Positions 24,301 to 32,806 of a stretch of DNA of 64,000 bases are shown in pieces. The number at the start of each line of letters is the position of its first letter. Position 1 is the stretch's first letter. The position numbers were made by a program, and so were the translations under genes. Origin of the DNA: Trematomus loennbergii (lineage: Eukaryota; Chordata; Actinopteri; Perciformes; Nototheniidae); contig JAAOOA010000127.1 in the NCBI GenBank assembly GCA_012861695.1, positions 19,242,255 to 19,306,254 on the forward strand. Direction: 5' to 3'. Under the pieces are notes generated by a model. The model was given only the letters and a program-made list of their open reading frames with translations. It was not told the DNA's origin and did not search any database.

Positions 24301-25070
24301 AATGGCCTTTTTACTGAAATATAATTTAAATGAATGTGCCTTGCTTCACTACTCTTAGTTCATTGTGTCTTTTGACAAAACAATTACCTAGTAAGTCATT
24401 CTTGAGACATTGGACAAAAGTAGGTCTGGTTGTTTGAAGGTCATTTATTATTTGTGTTCAATTGTAGATGTTATGAAGGATTAATAATAGAAATACTATC
24501 AAAACAATTATCCCCTAATTATTTAAACTTCAAACAAACAGTCTCAAAGTTGTGTCCCACCTTTTGTAAAAAAACATCAAGTATAAGGTAATTAAATCAT
24601 GCAACATTAGGGGCTTATAAATGCCCAACATTCAGATGTCCCATGGCATCCCAGAAGTAAAGAATGCAACAATGTGTGTTATTTGCTAGTTCTTGAACAA
24701 ACACTCACCCCAACCGGGTCTTTCTGGTTGCTGGAAGGCTTTTTCGGAGGAGGAGGCTTGCGGGGCGTTTTACACTTCCTGAAAAAAGAATCACATTTCA
24801 TTAGCAGAGTGTATTGTTAGCATTAGCTTTCCATTTGAGTAGGCGATGGTGTGAGAGCTAAGGCTCTGGCTAGATGGCTTATTAGCCTCCAGCTAACGTT
24901 ACGGCTAAGCTAGCTTGCTAAATCACTCATTGATTATAATCCGTTGACAAGCCCGTAAACTGCAACACATTTAGCATGAGCATAAAACGTATACGTAATG
25001 TGCTCCGTTCGCAATTATTTAAAACATAAACGTGTAAAATACTAAAGTAAACTTACGCTTGTCGGATCAT
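12377..25070 (-). CDS. kif23: Kinesin family member 23 (MKLP1/CHO1), 24 coding exons, several frame breaks
   Basis: Plus-end kinesin-6 of the centralspindlin complex (with RACGAP1), which bundles antiparallel microtubules at the central spindle and midbody. Coding exons in gene order: 25,057-25,070; 24,709-24,778; 23,958-24,086; 23,431-23,536; 23,177-23,312; 22,888-23,006; 22,638-22,805; 22,402-22,446; 21,485-21,597; 21,123-21,244; 20,584-20,686; 20,423-20,502; 20,227-20,346; 19,986-20,142; 19,508-19,669; 19,235-19,401; 18,968-19,141; 18,061-18,344; 16,281-16,777; 15,069-15,301; 14,396-14,484; 14,228-14,306; 12,473-12,543; 12,377-12,392. The start is ATG ATC CGA CAA. Seen: the VYCRVRPLG start of the motor, GVTG..GKT P-loop (broken), [10 protein letters not shown] switch [11 protein letters not shown] switch II, a coiled coil (exons 15-17), the [19 protein letters not shown] block and the [16 protein letters not shown] tail. 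Expected product about 1,085 residues (human long form about 960). Frame breaks occur in exons 5, 14 (two), 18 and 19. All splice sites look good, so sequence error is likelier than a dead gene. Confidence 0.93.
12605..12710. repeat. dispersed repeat, copy 1 (shared with 43,245-43,350)
   Basis: About 100 bases containing CCCACTGAGATAACTTAGAC recur in rapsn intron 2. Both copies run into a GAGTCCTTTAC block and a CAGCCTCT-like end. This is a dispersed repeat present in two introns of this window. Family not recognised. Confidence 0.65.
12795..13150. repeat. CT/CG-rich low-complexity tract in kif23 intron
   Basis: About 350 bases built from CTCTCT runs, ACTCCCGCTCTCT units and later CGCACGCGCACTCC units. 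It is almost purely pyrimidine on + in its first part and CpG-rich in its second. It lies in the intron between kif23 exons 22 and 23. It keeps all six frames open, which produces spurious Arg/Glu- and Leu/Ser-rich reading frames; none is a gene. Confidence 0.9.
13358..13918. mobile_element. hAT-like non-autonomous element with short terminal inverted repeats
   Basis: The left end reads CAGGGTTCATA and the right end TACGAACCCTG, which are inverted matches. Both ends continue into related CATGACTTTTCCA-type sequence. The element is flanked directly by CTTATC on each side (352-357 and 919-924 of the 13-kb region), a 6-bp direct repeat. About 560 bp with no transposase frame. The CAGGG ends suggest the hAT group, although hAT duplications are usually 8 bp. 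Confidence 0.6.
15305..15855 (+). mobile_element. degenerate LINE 3' end (reverse-transcriptase C-terminus plus 3' tail)
   Basis: The + strand begins with a KYLGVHL-like motif typical of the C-terminal part of fish non-LTR reverse transcriptases. Frame-broken remnants resembling the RLYFLRRLRSF and AWYGNL regions follow. It then has a 3' UTR with GGAACTGCAGGAC and ends in ACAATAAAGTATATCG. The same 3' UTR reappears at about 54,485-54,680. It lies antisense in the kif23 intron and abuts the exon 20 acceptor. Clade not certain. Confidence 0.65.
16281..16777 (-). other. kif23: kif23 exon 19: CHO1-type exon with proline-rich expansion
   Basis: This exon corresponds to the segment that separates long CHO1 from short MKLP1 in mammals. 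The mammalian segment contributes actin binding (family knowledge). The first part reads [15 protein letters not shown] and keeps a [13 protein letters not shown] match to the mammalian exon. A repetitive Pro/Ala/Ser stretch follows, with repeated SRAPSP and VPPAS units. The end reads in another frame as an acidic [15 protein letters not shown] run to DYIERSYRV. The frame from the 5' splice junction hits a TAG, whereas the acidic frame matches the phase of exon 20 through a GTGAGT donor. One net indel therefore lies inside the repetitive part. The + strand is extremely G-rich here. Confidence 0.65.
16907..17477. mobile_element. PIF/Harbinger-like MITE with TAA target duplication
   Basis: Terminal inverted repeats of at least 18 bp: the left end is TGCTGCGTTCACACCGGAC, and the right end is its reverse complement. 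TAA flanks each side directly (904-906 and 478-480 of the respective kilobases). A 3-bp TWA duplication is the hallmark of PIF/Harbinger elements. Length 571 bp, no transposase frame. It lies in the kif23 intron between exons 18 and 19. Confidence 0.75.
18061..18344 (-). other. kif23: kif23 exon 18: linker with four 27-bp coding repeats
   Basis: After the conserved [19 protein letters not shown] block, the exon holds four tandem 27-bp units starting TCCAGAGA, encoding SREE(L/R)xQRP-type 9-residue repeats. They lead into [14 protein letters not shown], which matches the mammalian SPSPVP boundary. The first unit is 26 bp (CC instead of CCC at about 18,169-18,171), so the frame slips after it. 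Restoring one C makes the exon 285 nt, phase 0 to 0. The repeats look like a small coding minisatellite. Confidence 0.75.
18524..18837. mobile_element. second miniature inverted-repeat element in kif23 intron
   Basis: The left end ACGTCCACACGGCTCCGTCG and the right end are exact inverted matches over about 20 bp. They flank a roughly 310-bp body that contains a duplicated GATTGGCTAGCGCTT. Flanking trinucleotides are TAA (left) and TAC (right), so a Harbinger-type duplication is possible but imperfect. No coding capacity. Confidence 0.65.
21286..21393 (+). other. exon-like open stretch antisense in kif23 intron, origin unknown
   Basis: On the + strand, TTTCAG precedes and AG|GTCAGT follows a 108-nt stretch. 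It is open for 35 codons with coding-like codon use and includes [20 protein letters not shown]. It sits inside the 240-bp intron between kif23 exons 10 and 9, on the opposite strand. I do not recognise the family, and no partner exons are visible nearby. It could be a fragment copied from another gene, a remnant of a transposable-element protein, or chance. Confidence 0.3.
22402..22446 (-). other. kif23: kif23 exon 8: 45-nt symmetric cassette in the motor domain
   Basis: Bounded by CTAG acceptor and GTATGT donor, this exon is exactly 45 nt and enters and leaves in phase 2. Including it adds 15 residues ([14 protein letters not shown] plus a split Ile codon) between IKPK and PPQSK. Skipping it rejoins IKPKPPQSK, which is the arrangement I remember for the common human protein. 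It is therefore a candidate alternatively spliced insertion on the motor surface. Confidence 0.6.
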
Positions 25071-25260
25071 TGTTGCTCGCTTCTCCGAGATGTTTTTACC
25101 GTTGCCGTCGCTACACTTTTTGAACTTTCCCTCCGCCTCAAATCAGATGACTTTTTCAAAACGAGCCGGCTGCAGCCAATCAGATCTCACAACAAGCGGA
25201 CACGTGTTTCCGCCTTCCGCTCCGAGCCTTTTAGGGAACTACAGAAATGTGAAATATGCA
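25071..25260 (-). promoter_or_regulatory. kif23: kif23 core promoter with CCAAT box and CHR-like elements
   Basis: Upstream of the kif23 ATG, the gene strand shows an inverted CCAAT box (CCAAT on + at 25,176-25,180) followed by TTTGAA at 25,155-25,160. Another TTTGAA is present on + at 25,119-25,124. CCAAT plus CHR (TTTGAA) is the arrangement bound by NF-Y and by DREAM/MuvB at G2/M genes, and mammalian KIF23 belongs to that class. The motifs are seen; their function is inferred. Confidence 0.45.
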
Positions 25261-25950
25261 GCAGTCATCTCATAAACCGATACTAGCACACAACCGCATA
25301 CACCGAAAGGCTAGAAACCAAGCAAACTAAAAAATAAACAGCAACAAGGAGAATTGGAACTCTCACCATTTTTTATTTTGGCTGTATTGCATCATGTTTA
25401 AGCCATACAATCAACAACACATAGGTATGTTATTCGACAAAAAGAAGACAGATTGAAACTATAATCATAAGAAATTATTAACAAAAATATCTTTTACAGA
25501 TTGATATTATATTTTCATATTCTGCAGCCCATGTAATGGTTCAATATAGTGTCTGCTTTGCTTTCTATTTGGAGTTGTTGTATCTGGGGTTTCTTTTCAG
25601 TCCTTTTGCATAGAACTTTCCATATTATCAGAAGGTTCAAAATGAATATGTCATCATCAATATAAGTATTTTCAAAAAATAAACAGTGCAGAAAAAGTGT
25701 ACATCTAAAAAAAAAGGTATATGTTTAACCAGAAATATACAATGAAAGTATTTATTATTTTTTGTTTAAAATTATGAAAGTAATAAATAATACATAATTT
25801 GTTTTACATGTATTATCATTATTATTGTTTTTATTATAAAACAATTCATTAATTTTATAGAATATTGTAGAGGCCTTAAGATTTAGGCAATATTGCAACT
25901 AAAGAATAAATACATATACTTTTTTATATAGTTTGCGGCTGGTTGGTTGT

Positions 25951-25982
<32 letters not shown>

Positions 25983-26503
25983 TATGTAGTAGTAGGCCTA
26001 CCTGAGTAGAACACAGAATAAAGTATAACGCTTTTTTACACTCCATTTTAATTATGTAGCCTAACTTACCGTACTATACATAAAGTAATTAATTATATGT
26101 TTCACTCTGACCAAAATAATAATATTTTTGTCATGAAAGCACTCCTCTTCTGAAAGAGACTGTGCACAGAATCTGAAAGCTGATCTTTGTAGGTTTTGTA
26201 GTCCTACTTGAACACCAAACATGGCGTCCAATAGGTGTTGCTGGTTAAAACAACGACCCCTAGCGTCCACCAGCTGTAACACACACACAGTTACAAAACA
26301 GAGGGGCAGCCATTAAAGTTCACGTGTGACATGCTGCGATATTATGCAAACACTGGAGTTCCTGCACTGCAACATTAAACAGTGAATCTCACAGGTAAGC
26401 AGTCTGTCTAAGTCTTTATTGTGGCAACTAGATGAGTAAATGTCGGGTCAGTTCCTCTCTGTTGTGTCGTATTGAACAGGCGTGTTTTCTTTAGGAGGGA
26501 AAC
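25261..26503. other. kif23-ddb2 intergenic region and ddb2 5' leader
   Basis: The two genes are head-to-head about 1.4 kb apart. The middle is AT-rich, with a TA repeat near 25,957-25,983. Around 26,210-26,330 it becomes promoter-like: a CCAAT-containing stretch next to ATGGCG (YY1-like) and a CACGTG E-box near 26,322. A good donor (CTCACAG|GTAAGC near 26,395) and a TTTCTTTAG acceptor just before the ddb2 ATG suggest a non-coding first exon for ddb2. Confidence 0.45.
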
Positions 26504-29500
26504 ATGAAAACAAGACAGGCGAAGTCAGCAGATGAATCTGAATCAAAGGGAAGAGTGAAGAAAAGAGCTGGGGAGAACTCTGGTCCAGCTCTCTCCAAAA
26601 AACTACGAGAAAGAAAAGATGGAGAAACATCCAAACAAGGTGTGCAACCCTAATGGTGCAGACTCAGTATGTTGCACATACAATCATGTTCCTGTCATGA
26701 AATATAGTTGTTTTTTGCAGTGCCTCCTCTCAAGTCTACAGGAGTCCAGAAGAGAGCAGGGTATGGGAGCATCCTGCACTACCTTTACAAGAGCACTCTG
26801 GGACAAAGTCTTCACTCACAGATGAAACAGGTGAGACTTCTAAGGCTGTGCAGATTGAGAAAAATAACCTAGCAACGTAATGCCATAACTGTATCCGAGT
26901 CGGTTTTATTGCCAAGTAGGTTTACACATACCAGGAATTTGCTTTGGTATAAGTGTGGTGCATACAGAAACACAGAAAGAAGAATACGTAGCAAAAAATA
27001 TAATTAACAAATATTACCATTATAAAAAATAAAACAAATTGTAAAAAATAATTATGTGGGAAACTGAGTACAGTAAAATATGAAAATACTATGTTCAAAG
27101 TGGAGAGCTATGCTGATTAAAAAAGAGGTATCGTGTGCAGGATTTACAATATAAAAAAGATCAACATATTGTTTGCATGATGTGCATTCATGTAATGCAC
27201 AAAGTTTATCTTGGGTGGATGTCACTGTAGTAAACGTTCTCAACATGCATTATCATTATGTGTATAGTGCTTGGTATGTATGCATCATTTCTGCCATGTA
27301 GACATATATCTATGGGCAGATTAGCTCGCAGGAACAGTTGATCATTAAACGTTGTTGTTTGTTGCAGTGTCTTCAGGAACCTTTTGTCCGCTCGCTGTCT
27401 TCATATCAGTTCCACGGGTCCACCAGCCCCTTCGACCGCAGGATCACCTGTCTGGAGTGGCATCCCACTCACCTCACCACTCTGGCTGTGGGCTCCAAAG
27501 GTGGAGACATATATCTGTGGGACTTTGAGGCGCCTGGGAAGAAAACCTTTCTCCAAGGGGTGAGTGTCTTCATGCTCCATATTCCTTTGTTTCTTCTTTT
27601 CTGCTTTTGAAATATGCAGCAACTTATTCCACAATTACATTTTGAAGCGATTATTAATTTACAAACTGTGCAAATTAGATTAACATGAAGACACACTTTT
27701 ATTGGTTCTTTGCTTAGATGGGGATTGGAGACTCAGTTACTGACATGAGGTTTAACCGGTTAAATCCCAGTCAGCTGTTCACCTCGTCTATGCGGGGTAG
27801 GACAGCTCTTCGAGATTTGAATGGGACGATTCTATCAGTGTTTGCCAGCACAGACATACGAAAGTAAGAGTTGTCCAATCCAAAAAGTAGATTGCAGGCC
27901 TGAGCATCAGTCTTCTTATCAGGCTCTCTTGGTTTATTGCTAAACATTTGTGTGGTGTACATCACTACAACTGCAACTAACCATTATTTTCAGTATCTAT
28001 AAATCTGACAACTTTTCTTTGAAAAACTTTGGATGGATGCTTTATTGACCAAAGTCCAAAATAATGTTTTAAATGTCTTGTTTTATCAATCCATAAACCA
28101 AAGACCTTCGGTTTATTATTAGATAAATGGATAAAAAGCAGGAAAACTCCCTAATTTGAAAATCATTTGAGTAATTATAAGAGTTTTACTGATAACTGTC
28201 CTGCGTTTCTGTTTCTGTGCACAGAACGGAGCAGGAGACTTTATTGGAGGGATGAAATTTTGCCCTTCAGACCCCTCCAAAGTTATTGTGGCTTCTGGTG
28301 AGGGCACACTGAACATGCTGAGCTTTGAGGGCCGCCCACCCACCGTTCTGTCCCGAACTCAAGACTGTGGCCACGATCACCACAATGTTTGGTGAGGAAA
28401 CTGAGAAGAAGACTGATGCTCAGAAAGATCAAGAGGGATCATGTGATCTTCTCATTGTTATGTTGCTATGCTGAAGTATAAAGCTCTACAATGTATCTCC
28501 AACTTTTCAGTTTTTCATTAAATAAAAAAGCCTTGTTTTAAGATTTCTAACGCTGCATTTCTTAGACAAATCAACATATATCTTTGGTTGGTATACTATT
28601 TAGAGGCAACCTTTAGTTTAATGTGAGCACTTAAAATCAGCTAGTAAAGAAATAGTTTTCACTTTACAGCAATGATAAGTAAACTTTCAAATATTTAATT
28701 GACTCTCAATCTGTTGAATAAAAATAAAACTCACTTTGTTTTGTTTCTTACAGTCACTGGTACTGCTGCGTGGATGTGTCTGTAAGTCGACAGATGCTTG
28801 TGACAGGGGACAATGTGGGACAGCTCGTACTCCTGGGTTTGGACGGCCAAAAGGTATGTCTCCATTCCCCGAAAGTTAAACTTAAGTAATTCTACTTTAT
28901 TTAAAGTGGACCTATCATGCTATATTTGAAAAATATATTGTAGGGCCATACCTCTACAAAACATGTCTGTGAAGTTTTTTTTTTCAAAATACCAAACAGA
29001 TCACCCATTGTAGCCATCCCTCATACTGCTCAAACCCCTCTTTTGCAGCCCTGTTAGAGAAACACGGATCTTGGGTCCTTAGCTTGAAAAAAAAGAAAGA
29101 AGAGGAGGCAGGGCTAATGCCTGATCAGAATTCTACCGGAGATAAAGTTAAATTCGGTTGTGATAAAACGCCATCCTGTTCAAGGATTATTTCTGAAATA
29201 GTATGGAGCTCAAATGCTTTTTCTCTTGCAGGTTTATCACAAGGTGAATTCTTTTTTTATTTCCTGCTTTTAATCACATGTGCTCTACACAGTACAGGTT
29301 AGCTCTGAGTGTTAGCGAGGCTTGCTAATGTAAACAAAGACGAGATTACGTCCAAAACACGTCAGGCATTGTTTCTGATAGCAACGCTCTGTAGGTCCGT
29401 CGACGTCACCACGGATGGACACGTCAGTTCGGATGGAAATCTGTATCCGCTCGTTGTACACCCGTTTTTAAAAGATTTGGGTACGGAGGAAAAGAGAGAG

Positions 29501-31524
29501 GGTTTTATTTTCTGACGCTGCGTGAGTTCCCCGACACACCGGGGACACATATTTATGTATAAAAGACATCACAAAGTGCATTTTGCATGATAGGTCCCCT
29601 TTTAAATGAGGCGACAAAAGACATGAGTTGATTTCTGGCCACTAAAGAGAATCAGTATTTCTCCCAACTAACAGTTCCAAAACGTTTTTGGGATGAATTC
29701 AGATTTTATTTTTGAATGCCTTTTGTTCTATTTTGATGTTGCAGATTTTCAGTGAGAAGTTGCACAAAGCCAAAGTTACCCATGCAGAGTTCAACTCCCG
29801 CTGTGATTGGTTGTTGGCGACCGCATCAGTCGACCACACGGTGAAACTTTGGGACCTGAGGAACATCAAAGACAAGAAGCTTCCTCCACGAGATGCCGCA
29901 TGATAAAGCTGTCAACTCAGGTGAAACCCTCACTCAGAAAACTCTACTACCATCATCATACCATAACATCCACGTTTTATTATTAATTAAAATAATACAT
30001 GTAGTTGTGAAGTAGTAGATGCAAGAGTCACTGTTGGTGATAGATGCAAGTTGTTTTGTCTTTGGACATTTAGTTCAGATTTCTTAATTTATCTGATGAA
30101 AATGTAGACAATACCTTAAAGATTTTACATCCATGATTTGAGCAGTTGTAAAGAAAATCTTTGTTATTTTGTAAATCTGTTTTTACAGCCTATTTCAACC
30201 CTCTGGACTGCTCCAAGTTGCTCACCACAGATCAGTACGACCAGATCCGCATCTACTCCTCTCCTGATTGGTCGAAGCCTCAACATATCATCCAACATCC
30301 GCACAGACAGTTTCAGCATCTCACGCCCATCAAGGTTTGATTTTCTCTAGATGGGTATATGTTTCCTTTGCTAACTTATCCTGAGACAACCACTAGTTAT
30401 CCTAGTTTGGTTGCACAAAGGATCAGCGCATATAAACAAACAAACACGGACATCAAAACATTTGTAGAAAATAAAGGCAAAGGTAGTACATAAGGAGACC
30501 CATGGGAGGTTTATTCAAGAAAGAACTTTCTCAGTGTGGTAGGATAAAGTTTATGATGATACAATACTGTTATGTATTTATTAATGGCTTATCTGATATG
30601 GACCGATACAGTATACATACACAAACTGAAAACAGTTATCCAATGAAAGTGTCCTATATTGTTTTATATCAAATGCTAGAGTGCAACACTGTCCTTAAAA
30701 GGGCTTTTATTATGCTTGTATCAGGCTTTTATTCGTTAAGAGATTACAGTGAGGTAAAAAGAATGTAAACAGGTACAGGATAAAGCACAAATTAAAAACA
30801 TAATATTTCACAATCTAGACATAGGTACAGTGTAGCTGCTCTCGTGGATCTACTCAAGCTCTGCAACCTGGTGTTACTATCTATTCTAATCTATTATTTC
30901 TCTCAAGGCCACATGGCACCCTGTCTATGACCTCATCATGGCGGGCCGTTACCCCGACGACCGGGTTTGCCCCGGAGACCAGAGGACCATCGACATTTTT
31001 GACTCCAACACAGCAGAGCTCGTGTGTCAGCTGCAAGATCCCGCCGTCTCAGGGATCAAATCTGTGAGTATGACTTTAAAAACACTGGGCGGGGGGAAAT
31101 GGAGACAAGAAAGCTGTGGTCTTTTAACAACAATAATTATTTATTTACAGGTAAATAAATTCAGTCCAATGGGTGATGTGATTGGATCTGGAATGGGTGA
31201 GTTATCCATTGAAGTGATTTAATGTCTGATCATGTGTGTCACTAAAGATACTTAATGTTCACTGCAGGTGTGTCGGTGCTGGTCTGGAATAGAAACAGGT
31301 TGTTGATGAGCGATGAGTCCACAGCGCAGGAGGAAACTTCTGCCTCAGCGGAAAGTTCAGGAAGCCAGCGGAGGAATCGGCAGCGCCCCAGCAGGGAGAG
31401 GAGAGGACCGGCTCTGGATGCAAAGCTCAAGAAGAAACTGGCTTCTCTGGAAGAAACGGAAACCAAGACCAAAACTAAGACTAAGAGTATTAAAGAAAAG
31501 CTAGCAGAGATGAGGAAGAAATAA
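26504..31524 (+). CDS. ddb2: DNA damage-binding protein 2 (DDB2/XPE), WD40 UV-lesion sensor
   Basis: Substrate-recognition subunit of the DDB1-CUL4 ubiquitin ligase in the nucleus. It binds UV photoproducts and starts global-genome excision repair. Coding exons: 26,504-26,639; 26,722-26,830; 27,368-27,559; 27,718-27,863; 28,225-28,391 (alternative to the previous one); 28,754-28,853; 29,745-29,920; 30,189-30,334; 30,908-31,063; 31,151-31,196; 31,268-31,524. Seen: a basic N-terminus, a helix-loop-helix-like [17 protein letters not shown], propeller motifs [26 protein letters not shown] and [15 protein letters not shown] (DDB1-binding WDxR), and the FQH lesion wedge in [11 protein letters not shown]. 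The C-terminal tail is long and rich in Lys/Glu/Thr. Two frame breaks: GGG read as GG at 26,760-26,761, and an indel after KDK at 29,876-29,883. With these allowed for, the frame totals about 488 codons. Confidence 0.95.
26885..27050 (-). mobile_element. LINE 3' tail (Rex-type), minus orientation
   Basis: The + strand carries GGTTTTATTGCCAAGTAGG followed by TTTACACATACCAGGAATTTG. This is the reverse complement of a very common percomorph LINE end that reads ACTTGGCAATAAAACC. It lies in the ddb2 intron between the second and third coding exons. Family assignment to Rex/Babar is from memory. Confidence 0.55.
27718..27863 (+). other. ddb2: ddb2 alternative exon A of a mutually exclusive pair
   Basis: 146 nt, phase 0 in and phase 2 out, TTTGCTTAG acceptor and GTAAGA donor. 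It encodes [20 protein letters not shown] and a stretch ending FASTDIR, the counterpart of the human GSITGLKFNPLN...VFASSDT segment. Joined to 28,754 it continues HWYCCVDVS in frame, as in ordinary DDB2. Joined to 28,225 it runs into a stop. Confidence 0.8.
27960..28190. repeat. degenerate CTGCAACTAAC-type teleost repeat
   Basis: It begins ACTGCAACTAACCATTATTTT and continues through a TTGACCAAAGTCCAAAATAATG block. This resembles a widespread fish repeat, another relic of which lies at 50,438-50,640. It sits between the two alternative ddb2 exons. Confidence 0.5.
28225..28391 (+). other. ddb2: ddb2 alternative exon B of a mutually exclusive pair
   Basis: 167 nt, phase 0 in and phase 2 out, strong acceptor (TTTCTGTGCACAG) and GTGAGG donor. 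It encodes [20 protein letters not shown], then [14 protein letters not shown], and ends in a His-rich [10 protein letters not shown] that joins HWYCCVDVS in frame. It aligns end-to-end with exon A (GxGD, M[RK]F, xPS, a matching G before the last strand), so it arose by exon duplication. It joins properly to 27,559 but not to exon A. It is not degraded. Confidence 0.75.
28900..29606. mobile_element. TTTAAA-ended miniature element in ddb2 intron
   Basis: The left end TTTAAAGTGGACCTATCATG and the right end are inverted repeats; the right end, read on the minus strand, is TTTAAAAGGGGACCTATCAT. About 700 bp without a transposase. It belongs to the same terminal-sequence family as the copy at 52,430-52,929. 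The 62-72-codon frames inside it are not genes. Confidence 0.6.
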
Positions 31525-31920
31525 ACTATACAATAGTGTAGATCTGATCCATCGACTGAAGCCTTTCTCAACCATTGGGCCACAGCCTATTGGTGGACCT
31601 CCGAGCACCATATGTGTCTTCTGAGATTAAACTAAGAATGCCTTCAACCTATTGGACTGTAATTGACCAACACTGTACACTTTGATTACATTTAAAAGGG
31701 AAACTATATTTATTTCCATTTTCTATTTTCCTTCAATTTTCCATTTTCCTTTTGGAAAACAAGAGGCAAGAGCTTTTATCTTGAAACATGTTATGTTATT
31801 CATGCAATAGTAAAACTGTCCATGTCTATACATTCCTTTGTATTTCAGTGTTCTTTATGTCTCAAATTCAGGTTCAAATGCAAACATGTTCTTTTATAGT
31901 GTAACGTTTTTTTATACTTC

Positions 31921-31960
31921 AATAAAAATGACAACATTATACATGATTGAGGTTTTTATT
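31921..31960. terminator. paired convergent poly(A) signals of ddb2 and fam180b
   Basis: AATAAA on + at 31,921-31,926 lies about 400 bases after the ddb2 stop. AATAAA on - (TTTATT at 31,955-31,960) lies about 90 bases after the fam180b stop. With cleavage 10-30 bases downstream of each, the two mRNAs would end within, or slightly overlap, the same 40 bases. Confidence 0.6.
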
Positions 31961-32050
31961 TACAAATCTTGGAATACACATTAAATGAAGATGTAGGGCA
32001 AGAGATGTATTGCTGACACCTTTATCTTATACAGATAGGCAGTTTTTGTA

Positions 32051-32806
32051 TCATGCATAACTGAAAAGATAACTTCCACGTAGTTCATGGACCGTAACAT
32101 TTGCCAGCTGGAGGAGCACTTCACTCCAGGCCTTCCGATGCTCTTCTCCATCCTGATGCCAGGCTTGTTGGGCAGAGTACACCATGCTCAGGACAAGACC
32201 GTCAAACTGATCTGGAGTCAGCGGCCGATTCTGACTCTTATGAGCTGTCACCATCTGCTCCATGGAGCTCGGACTTCTAGGAATGTTGTCATTGATCTGA
32301 GACAGGAAAGCCCGCCCCGTCCTCATGGATGCCATCTCCTTGTCCAGCAGAACAATGTTGTCATGGTCGATCTCCACCCCACCCAGCAAAAACTGCACAC
32401 AGGATAGAAAAATCTAAATGCATAGTATTCTCTGCAAGTTAAATATGGCCCGGTATGTGATTTAAATGCATGAACACAACTTAAATGAAAAAAGTACCTC
32501 AAACATCAGGTTTGCATCAAAGACAGATGAGCCGGTTTTTGGAGGTGTTGGACTTCTGCCTGCAGCCACATCTAACGTAGAAAATACTGCAGTTTAACTG
32601 TAACACAATGGAGATGCAGGAAAGCTATCTGTGCATTGACACCTTGTAATGCTATGAAATGCATATTGATTTCTGCATGCTTAATCATTATATAACCTAA
32701 AGTCACTTTCCTGTCAGTACATGTTCAGTTTTCACTTACCTTGCAGCCCTTGCTCCAATGAAAGCCATACAATGACCTGAAGGCAGAATTTAAGATGTTT
32801 TTTCAT
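32051..32806 (-). CDS. fam180b: FAM180B-like small secreted protein, three exons, intact
   Basis: Exons in gene order: 32,740-32,806; 32,498-32,571; 32,051-32,392. They total 483 nt, or 160 residues. The start MKKHLKFCLQVIVWLSLEQG looks like a short signal peptide, which suggests secretion. The conserved body starts FLLGGVEIDHDNIVLLDKEM and continues ASMRTGRAFLSQINDNIPRS, then SPSSMEQM. This is the pattern of the FAM180 family, whose molecular role is not known. The position beside kbtbd4 and rapsn matches human FAM180B on 11p11.2, which favours B over A. All phases agree without any frame break. It shares its 3' end with ddb2 and diverges from kbtbd4. Confidence 0.75.

Noticed and set aside
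12377..25070. kif23 as a decaying pseudogene
   Set aside because: All 24 exons have good splice sites and conserved residues, and the damage is limited to one- or two-base indels like those in neighbouring essential genes.
29084..29302. Small open frame within ddb2 intron
   Set aside because: Lies wholly inside a miniature inverted-repeat element with no coding capacity.
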